51,029 bases of DNA from Gammaproteobacteria bacterium (GTDB lineage Bacteria > Pseudomonadota > Gammaproteobacteria > Acidiferrobacterales > SPGG2): the NCBI GenBank assembly GCA_029861845.1, contig JAOTYM010000015.1, forward strand, positions 1-51,029, read 5' to 3'. The notes under the pieces are model-generated. The model was not told where the DNA came from. It saw nothing but the letters and a program-made list of their open reading frames with translations, and searched no databases. Shown here piece after piece: positions 45,181 to 51,029 of this stretch (position 1 is its first letter; the number at the start of each line of letters is the position of its first letter). The position numbers were made by a program, and so were the translations under genes.

Positions 45181-45807
45181 GTGAATACACTTGCAGCGCT
45201 TGAACGATTCGATATCGACGAGATCTTTCGCCGATTAATCTCAGTCGGGGCGACGTCCGTCCCATTTCTAAACGCAAATCTTAGGGCCTCACTGCTGAGA
45301 GAGGCAGTCGGTTACAGCTACAAACGTGAGGCGGAAATTGTAGGCAGCGGCGAGCGAACCGTAAGGCAACAGGTAGGTTCGTTCGAAGACTTTACCGATA
45401 GCAGCGAGTTTATCCGGCTGAGGACTAGTTTTGAGGGCCTCGTATCTAGCGCCTTGGCAACTTTGGCCGGTTATCCGTTCGCTACACCTTTTCGGGTCGA
45501 CTCGATGATACTCAACAAATATGAAGCGGGGTCCTTGGGGATCACGCCCCATAGGGATCGGGCACGCTACATAAACTTGATTGGCATCGTCGTAATCGGC
45601 GGGAGTGGCCAATTCCAAATATGCCAGGACCGAAGCGGTAGCGATGCAACCGAGATTGCGGCCCCGCCCGGCCACGCCATCCTGATGCGGGCACCGGGGT
45701 TCCCCGGCGCTGGCGACAGACCGTTTCATTGCGTCAGCCATATTCGGGAATCGAGATACACGTTGGTGCTGCGACAGCGGCGCCCATCGAGCGTTACAGC
45801 CCCATAA
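45181..45807 (+). CDS. Putative 2-oxoglutarate/Fe(II)-dependent oxygenase
   Basis: The 208-residue protein has the metal pattern of the double-stranded beta-helix oxygenases: His-x-Asp in ITPHRDRARY, a distal His in RPFHCVSHIRES and the 2-oxoglutarate-binding Arg in SRYTLVLRQR. Between lie AAPPGHAILMRAPG turns. I do not know the substrate; relatives act on proteins, nucleic acids or small molecules. Start is GTG 45181; no ribosome site is clear. It may form a unit with the DUF924 gene 40 bases upstream. Confidence 0.55.
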   Translation: MNTLAALERFDIDEIFRRLISVGATSVPFLNANLRASLLREAVGYSYKREAEIVGSGERTVRQQVGSFEDFTDSSEFIRLRTSFEGLVSSALATLAGYPFATPFRVDSMILNKYEAGSLGITPHRDRARYINLIGIVVIGGSGQFQICQDRSGSDATEIAAPPGHAILMRAPGFPGAGDRPFHCVSHIRESRYTLVLRQRRPSSVTAP

Positions 45808-45820
45808 CCTGTAAGGTTAT
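45804..45820 (+). terminator. Hairpin spanning the stop of the oxygenase gene
   Basis: ataacct/aggttat, perfect 7-bp stem with a 3-base loop, containing the stop codon. No T-run follows. Confidence 0.35.
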
Positions 45821-46388
45821 TACCGAGTTAGCTACACACGACAGGCCCGCTGGCGGTAACACGCGCTGTCGGCGCCAAGCGGCCTTCTGTCCGAATTCGA
45901 CCGTCATCCGCCCGCGGCCGCTTGGACATAGGCCGCTTATGGTCTAGTTTTGAAAGGCCCAACCCAAAACGGCGGTTGGTCGCCTCCGGCGCGGGAGGAG
46001 CATTTGAAAAAACACCGCCCAAACACGGCACACGGAAGCGCCGACAAGATCGTCGGCAGCGATATAACGGCAGGGCCGGGTTTAGACACCAGGAAAGTGG
46101 TACCCCCTACCCGAATTTACGAGGATCAGGAGTGATCCGCTAAGCCCTGAATGGAAGCAGGATTGAGGGTGCGTTAGCACTCTCAAATAGCCGCTACAAG
46201 GAAAGAGCGGTGAAATCGGACGCACTTGCGTGCGCCCCATCCTGGATGCGCACACGGATTCGTGCGCATCCACTCATTTTCCCAGTCGCCGCTCAATATT
46301 TGACCCGGCGCCTGTAGCCACCGCGTTGATCGTACGCGATCTCGCGCCGGCGTTTTCGATTGCTGTTGAGAAGACCCGGAGTCCTGTA
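45821..46388. other. Long intergenic region with strong hairpins ahead of the PhnD-like gene
   Basis: 568 bases without a convincing gene. The last 150 bases are structured: gagggtgc/gcactctc near 46166-46185 (one wobble), cgcac/gtgcg at 46221-46234, and a perfect 10-bp stem ggatgcgcac/gtgcgcatcc at 46244-46271. A frame covering the last two continues into the downstream gene but has no conserved N-terminus. An untranslated, structured leader is a reasonable reading; no known riboswitch class was recognised. Confidence 0.35.
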
Positions 46389-47279
46389 ATGTCGCCCGCA
46401 AAGTCTGTGTCTAAACGTACCGCTAAATTGCGGGCCACTGCCTGTGTTTCAATTACCTTACTACTAGGTATCAGCGCTACATGCTCTATGAGCTCCGAGC
46501 AGAGTATCGTGCCCGCGATCGCCAAGCCGTTAGATGAATACGTGTTTATCGCCGCACCAGAGAGGTCTATGCCAAGCGCGCGCCAAACTTACGGGCCTAT
46601 CGTCGACTATCTGTCACAAGTTACGGGTAAACGTATGGTCTACCGGCACTCGCCGGACTGGCGTACCTATCAGCAAGCAATACAACAGGGTGAGTACGAT
46701 CTCGCATTTGACGCTTCACATTTTGTTAGCTGGCGCATATCGAGGTTAGAGCATGAGCCGTTGGTGAAGGCGGCGCAGGAGGAAATCTTTGTGGTGCTCG
46801 CATCGAGGCGCGGCCATGGACTCGATTTGTTGCAGGACCTGGCGGGACGATCCGTGTGCGGTCACGCTCCGCCGAACTACGCGACCCTGCGGGTATATCA
46901 CAATTTCGACAACCCGGCGCGCCAACCTGTATTAATACGCGAACAAAGCTGGCAGGCCGTTTACCAAGCCATGATCACTGGCAAATGCGATAGCGCCATA
47001 ATGTCACTGGAAGCGTATCATCAAGCTGATCCGGATAGCCGGCATGCCCGGATAATCTTTAAGAGCAAAGCAATACCCGGGCAGACATTAACAGCGGGGC
47101 CACGCCTGTCTGCAGAAGACAAAACGGCTATCACACGCGCGTTATTATCGCCAGAAGGACGCAAAGTCACAGAAAAACTGCGCCGACAACTTGGCACAAC
47201 AAAGATTACGCGGGCGACAAAATCCGAGTACGCGGGCCTAGACATGATTCTTCACGGCATATGGGGTTTCAGTAGCTAG
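46389..47279 (+). CDS. PhnD-like phosphate/phosphonate-type ABC substrate-binding protein
   Basis: The 296-residue protein has an export signal (RATACVSITLLLGISATC, possibly a poor lipobox) and a type-II periplasmic-binding fold: YVFIAAPERS, TYGPIVDYLSQVTGKRMVY, QQGEYDLAFDASHFVSWRI, VVLASRRGHGLDLLQDLAGRSVCG, and AVYQAMITGKCDSAIMS. Many such orphan proteins sense or bind small anions or signalling ligands. No transport permease or ATPase gene is near. ATG 46389 has CGGAG eight bases upstream; the longer frame upstream runs through hairpins and is not used. Confidence 0.8.
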   Translation: MSPAKSVSKRTAKLRATACVSITLLLGISATCSMSSEQSIVPAIAKPLDEYVFIAAPERSMPSARQTYGPIVDYLSQVTGKRMVYRHSPDWRTYQQAIQQGEYDLAFDASHFVSWRISRLEHEPLVKAAQEEIFVVLASRRGHGLDLLQDLAGRSVCGHAPPNYATLRVYHNFDNPARQPVLIREQSWQAVYQAMITGKCDSAIMSLEAYHQADPDSRHARIIFKSKAIPGQTLTAGPRLSAEDKTAITRALLSPEGRKVTEKLRRQLGTTKITRATKSEYAGLDMILHGIWGFSS

Positions 47280-47310
47280 AAGATCGACCGCTCGTGGCGT
47301 CTCGCTTCGC

Positions 47311-48549
47311 TTATCGCTCCCGGGCGTGGGTGCGCACCAACCTACCAATAGTCAAGCCCTGCACCAAAATCGAGAACACCACGACCGTGTAGGTCATAGC
47401 CACGATGACATCGCGCTCTGGTCCTGCCGGTAACGAGAGTGCGAGCGCGACTGAAATCCCTCCTCGCAAACCACCCCACGTTAGTATCTTGATGGCATTG
47501 GGTGTAAACGTTCGTCGCAACCGCATCAGCCCGATAGAGATACCTACGCTGGTGAACCGCGCGAACAAAACAATCGGGATCATTAATAATCCGGCCAGTA
47601 GATATCGCTGAGTAAACGCAAGAACAAGGATCTCCAGCCCGATTAGTACGAAAAGTACAGCATTAAGGATTTCGTCGACCAATTCCCAAAATGTATCGAG
47701 ATGTTGTCGCGTTTTCTTGGACATTGCCAACCGCCGGCCTTGATTACCGATGAACAGCCCCGCCACTACGATGGCGATGGGCCCAGAGAGATGCAGGGTA
47801 TTGGCGAGCGTGTAACCACCCATTACCAAGGCAATAGTAATCAGTACCTCTACTTGATAATTATCCACGCTGCTCAACATGCGATAGGCAATAAAGCCGA
47901 CGATAAGCCCGAACAACGCACCACCCAGTGCTTCAAGTAGGAACAACAACACCACGCTGGCGGCAGTAATCTGCTTGTCGCCGACGACAAGCTCGAACAA
48001 TACGACGAACAACACCACCGCGACGCCATCATTGAAAAGCGACTCACCGGCTATCTTGGTTTCCAGACTCTTGGGGACGTTGGCGGTCTTGACGATACCG
48101 AGCACGGCGATGGGATCGGTAGGCGAGATTAGCGCACCGAACAATAGACAAAACAAAAACGGCACTTCGAGGCTAATCGCCCACAATAACCACCAGGTAG
48201 CACCACCGACTATTACCGTCGATGTGATTATACCGGCCGATGCAAGCGTACCGATCACCCACCTTTGCTTCGCCAAGTCATTGAGGTTCACATGCAACGC
48301 GCCGGCAAACAGCAGAAAACTCAACATACCGTGCATCAGTGCCTTGTTGAAATCGACAGCGGCCAGGAGATCGCGCGCGTAGTGCTCAATCCTGATATCT
48401 ATGGCACCTAAGCCGATTAGAATCAGCGAGAGAACAAGTGCGATCAGCATGACCCCGATGGTTGTTGGCAGGCGCAAGTAGCGATGATTGACGTAGCTGA
48501 ATAGCGCGGAAAGCGTCAATAGTATCGCTATGAGGTTGAGTAATCGCAT
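47311..48549 (-). CDS. CPA1-family Na+(K+)/H+ antiporter
   Basis: The 412-residue protein has about 12 membrane helices. CPA1 motifs are visible: LLFGALISPTDPIAVLGI and GESLFNDGVAVVLFVVLFEL, with the Asn-Asp pair of the ion site, and WGGLRGGISVALALSLP. There is no long cytosolic C-terminal domain. It exchanges monovalent cations for protons for pH and salt balance. It is convergent with the PhnD-like gene (31 bases between stops). Confidence 0.92.
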   Translation of the reverse strand: MRLLNLIAILLTLSALFSYVNHRYLRLPTTIGVMLIALVLSLILIGLGAIDIRIEHYARDLLAAVDFNKALMHGMLSFLLFAGALHVNLNDLAKQRWVIGTLASAGIITSTVIVGGATWWLLWAISLEVPFLFCLLFGALISPTDPIAVLGIVKTANVPKSLETKIAGESLFNDGVAVVLFVVLFELVVGDKQITAASVVLLFLLEALGGALFGLIVGFIAYRMLSSVDNYQVEVLITIALVMGGYTLANTLHLSGPIAIVVAGLFIGNQGRRLAMSKKTRQHLDTFWELVDEILNAVLFVLIGLEILVLAFTQRYLLAGLLMIPIVLFARFTSVGISIGLMRLRRTFTPNAIKILTWGGLRGGISVALALSLPAGPERDVIVAMTYTVVVFSILVQGLTIGRLVRTHARER

Positions 48550-48613
48550 GACGTAATCCTAGACTATCGACACACCAATCCAAATCGGAACTCTTACAAA
48601 TCGGCCTAGGTTC

Positions 48614-49855
48614 TTAGCGCTCTGGTGAGACGACTGACAAACCTCGCGCTAACCGGGGTAGGTCCCCTTCCAAGCCCGCGGCTCGGCGCATGAACATATT
48701 CTTCACGGGCCGAACCGAATCGGTGACATCGAGGCCAAGATTGCGCACCCGCACCACCGCCTCCATAGAATTACCGAATAAGCGCTTCAAACCATCGGTG
48801 ACCGTGAGCATGGCTAGATTGTCGCCTTTACGCCAGCGTTCATAACGACGCAACACGGGAACCGAGCCAATGTCGCGCCCAGCGCCGTCGGCGTCGAGCA
48901 ACACCTCGGCTAGCACCGCGGCGTCCAATAGTCCGAGGTTAACGCCTTGTCCGGCCAACGGGTGCACCGTGTGGGCAGCATCGCCGATCAGCGCGATTCT
49001 TGAATCTACGTAACGCTTGGCGTGTGCGCGTTGCAATGGAAAGGCAATGCGCGTGCTTGTCGATACGACGGCGCCGAGTCTATCGCCGAAGGCAGTTGCC
49101 AAGGACTCAAGAAACTGCGCACCCTCGTGCGCGAGCAGGGCATCAGCTTGGTCCGAGTCTACTGACCAAACAATCGAGCATCGTCCATCGGCCAGCGGTA
49201 GAAATGCCAACGGGCCGGTCGATAGAAACCGTTGCCACGCAGTATTCGCATGTGGTTGCTCGGTGGTGACGGTCGCAACGATACCCTGTTGTGCATAGCC
49301 CCAAGCGCTGAGGTCGACGCCGGCCTGTTGCCGCACTCGTGACTGCGGGCCATCGGCACCAATTACAACGCGTGCGTTAATCTGTGTGCCATCGGTAAAT
49401 CGCAGCGTTACCCGCGAATTGGCGACATCGATGGTGTCGACAGCTCGCGGACAACACAACTGCACGTTGCTGCAACCCCCGATACGCTCTATCAACGCCG
49501 CTCGGATGGCGTTGTTCTCAATAATGTAGGCCAGATGCGGTACGCCGATATCGGCACTATCGAAGTGTATGGCACCGGTACCCCCCGCATCCCAAACATG
49601 CATCTGCTCCACCGGACACACGCGCGGTTGGGCGATACCGGCCCACGCCCCTACGCCATCGAGGATCACACGCGAACCGGGGGTAATTGCGCTCACCCGC
49701 AGATCATAATCCCCGGCTGGCGCCGGCGCCGGCCGATCGTGTTCAACGATGGCGACGCGCAACCTCGAGGCTGCCAACGCACAGGCCAGGGTTGCACCAA
49801 CGATTCCAGCGCCGACAATAACGACATCGTAATCAGTGTTTCTAGGTCGCGCCAT
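48614..49855 (-). CDS. UbiH/UbiF/UbiI-family FAD monooxygenase (UbiI-like)
   Basis: The 413-residue flavoprotein has the FAD-binding VVIVGAGIVGATLACAL, the DG motif VVIGADGPQSRVRQQAG and the GD motif RIALIGDAAHTVHPLAGQGVNLGLLD. It hydroxylates the ring of a ubiquinone precursor. Position right after ubiH and 12 bases from its stop matches the enterobacterial ubiH-ubiI (visC) pair, so C5 hydroxylation is likely, but UbiF/UbiL-type regioselectivity cannot be ruled out from sequence. Confidence 0.88.
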   Translation of the reverse strand: MARPRNTDYDVVIVGAGIVGATLACALAASRLRVAIVEHDRPAPAPAGDYDLRVSAITPGSRVILDGVGAWAGIAQPRVCPVEQMHVWDAGGTGAIHFDSADIGVPHLAYIIENNAIRAALIERIGGCSNVQLCCPRAVDTIDVANSRVTLRFTDGTQINARVVIGADGPQSRVRQQAGVDLSAWGYAQQGIVATVTTEQPHANTAWQRFLSTGPLAFLPLADGRCSIVWSVDSDQADALLAHEGAQFLESLATAFGDRLGAVVSTSTRIAFPLQRAHAKRYVDSRIALIGDAAHTVHPLAGQGVNLGLLDAAVLAEVLLDADGAGRDIGSVPVLRRYERWRKGDNLAMLTVTDGLKRLFGNSMEAVVRVRNLGLDVTDSVRPVKNMFMRRAAGLEGDLPRLARGLSVVSPER

Positions 49856-49867
49856 TGGAGCTAAACG

Positions 49868-51029
49868 TTAGATGCTTTCCATGGGCAGCCCACGTGCAAG
49901 CCTGGGCAGTGGCCCAGCGAGACCGCTGGTTCGACGAATCAAAAAACGCTTGAGGGGTGGGAGCAAGTCGGTAGCCACAAGCCCAAGGTTGCGCGCAACT
50001 GCGGCCGGCATAAAGGAATTTGAAAACAAACGAATCAGACCGTCGGTGAAAGTAGTAACCGCATGTGTGTCACGTTGGCGCCAGCTTAGGTACTTGCCCA
50101 CAACATGCACATCGCCGATATCTCGATCGTCACGGGCTGCTTCTACCAGTATTTGAGATAAGGTTGCCACATCACGCAGGCCAAGGTTGAAGCCTTGGCC
50201 GGCCACCGGGTGCACCGTGTGGGCGGCGTTTCCGACTAAGGTCAAACGCGCCCGCACAGCCTGATCGACACGCGTGAGCACGAGCGGATAGGCCGCACGC
50301 TTGCCCATGTTGAGAAACTGTCCTAAGCGATCGCCGAAGCGTTCTTGCAGTCGCTGCAAAAACAGGGTCTCGTCCCAGGCCATAATCGAATCGGCCTGCT
50401 GCCGATGGGCGCTCCAGACGACGGCGCAACGCTGATCTTGCATGGGCAATAGCGCCAATGGCCCGCTGTCGGTAAAACGTTCATAGGCCACATTGTGGTG
50501 TGGCGCCTCAGGCGTCACGATCGTAACAATGGCGGTCTGATTGTAGTCGACCTCGTGGGCACCGATACCGGCGAGCGCGCGTATGCGCGAACGACCACCA
50601 TCGGCGCCAACCAGGAGACGGGCACTAATCGTACGCTCACGGTTGGCGTGTTTGGCGGTAATCGAGACCGAATCAACGCTAAACACCAGGTCTTTCGCCG
50701 CGGCAGGGCTGATAAGATCGATCGACTCCAGGCCCTGAACTGCTTCCGCCAACACCGCGGCGAGTGTGGTGGTTTGCACGACATACCCCAACGCATCGAT
50801 GCCCGCATCTGCCGCATCGAGTCTGGTCATTCCGAATCGTCCACGATCAGAAATATGAATCCGTTTGATGGCTGTTACGCCGTGAGCCGCGATCTGCGGC
50901 CACAGACCCATACCTTCGAATATTCGCCTAGACCCGTAGGCTAACGCTAATGTGCGGCCTTCCTGGTTTGGCGCTACGGATGACCGCCATTCCTTGGCCT
51001 CTACCACCGCAATACGAAAGCCACTTTGC
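49868..51029 (-). CDS. ubiH: 2-octaprenyl-6-methoxyphenol hydroxylase, 5' end cut by window
   Basis: The frame is open to the window end (QSGFRIAVVEAKEW at its edge), so the start and the GxGxxG motif lie outside. Visible are the DG motif LLVGADGGRSRIRAL and the second FAD motif LTLVGNAAHTVHPVAGQGFNLGLRD. Asn in place of the usual Asp (GNAAH) is typical of UbiH itself, which supports this assignment over UbiI or UbiF. It adds a hydroxyl to C1 of the ring in ubiquinone synthesis. Confidence 0.9.
   Translation of the reverse strand, partial: QSGFRIAVVEAKEWRSSVAPNQEGRTLALAYGSRRIFEGMGLWPQIAAHGVTAIKRIHISDRGRFGMTRLDAADAGIDALGYVVQTTTLAAVLAEAVQGLESIDLISPAAAKDLVFSVDSVSITAKHANRERTISARLLVGADGGRSRIRALAGIGAHEVDYNQTAIVTIVTPEAPHHNVAYERFTDSGPLALLPMQDQRCAVVWSAHRQQADSIMAWDETLFLQRLQERFGDRLGQFLNMGKRAAYPLVLTRVDQAVRARLTLVGNAAHTVHPVAGQGFNLGLRDVATLSQILVEAARDDRDIGDVHVVGKYLSWRQRDTHAVTTFTDGLIRLFSNSFMPAAVARNLGLVATDLLPPLKRFLIRRTSGLAGPLPRLARGLPMESI

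Noticed and set aside
46230-46388. N-terminal extension of the PhnD-like protein
   Set aside because: The extension lies over strong hairpins, has no conserved pattern, and would bury the export signal; ATG 46389 has a ribosome site.

Overview
The window reads as ordinary chromosome of a gammaproteobacterium, probably an aerobic, ubiquinone-using one (UbiH/UbiI-type hydroxylases, LptD/SurA outer-membrane biogenesis, alpha2beta2 glycyl-tRNA synthetase, MurU/AmgK recycling, NtrB/NtrC with a sigma-54 glnA promoter, CPA1 antiporter). The order amgK-murU divergent from lptD-surA-pdxA-rsmA is a familiar gammaproteobacterial layout. No rRNA, tRNA, CRISPR array, integrase or insertion sequence was recognised. 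Genus-level placement is not possible by eye.

Layout. 1-4.6 kb: 3' end of a two-domain sulfurtransferase, a gene-poor stretch with two decayed gene remnants, an acyl-CoA-dehydrogenase-fold enzyme with the marks of a 3-sulfinopropionyl-CoA desulfinase, a GFA-type zinc protein, and an M23 lipoprotein. A broken copy of the M23 3' end lies on the far side of the desulfinase/GFA segment, so that segment is flanked by direct repeats. 4.6-11.5 kb: a trehalose block (GH65 phosphorylase, otsB, beta-PGM-type HAD, otsA, all minus) divergent from a PfkB-family kinase. 11.5-15.4 kb: a class II ribonucleotide reductase split over two genes behind tandem NrdR-like boxes, then a non-coding stretch with a strong-looking promoter and two terminator hairpins, then a 30-residue lysine-rich protein.

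15.4-24.2 kb: murU-amgK (minus) and lptD-surA-pdxA-rsmA plus an AMP-forming acyl synthetase (plus). 24.2-32.3 kb: cupin, S9 peptidase, then the minus-strand series mtgA, glyQ, glyS, MazG-like, gmhB, plsC. 32.4-36.6 kb: an M48-like membrane protein that has lost its zinc ligands, a candidate small RNA, and a compact PP-loop/NFACT-R + TusA + cation-efflux operon. 36.6-40.8 kb: glnA with two NtrC enhancer sites and a sigma-54 promoter, then ntrBC with its own NtrC site. 40.9-47.3 kb: lemA + DUF2207, thioesterase, small membrane protein, a frameshifted DUF924 gene, a putative 2OG-Fe(II) oxygenase, and a PhnD-like binding protein. 47.3-51.0 kb: CPA1 antiporter, then ubiI-like and ubiH (cut by the window edge).

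Points most worth following: the desulfinase-like enzyme and its repeat-bounded island; the split three-gene version of a HAD-OtsB-GH65 architecture; the NrdR and NtrC promoter architectures; the promoter/terminator-bounded RNA ahead of the lysine-rich peptide; the pseudo-M48 protein; and the PP-loop/TusA thiolation operon.
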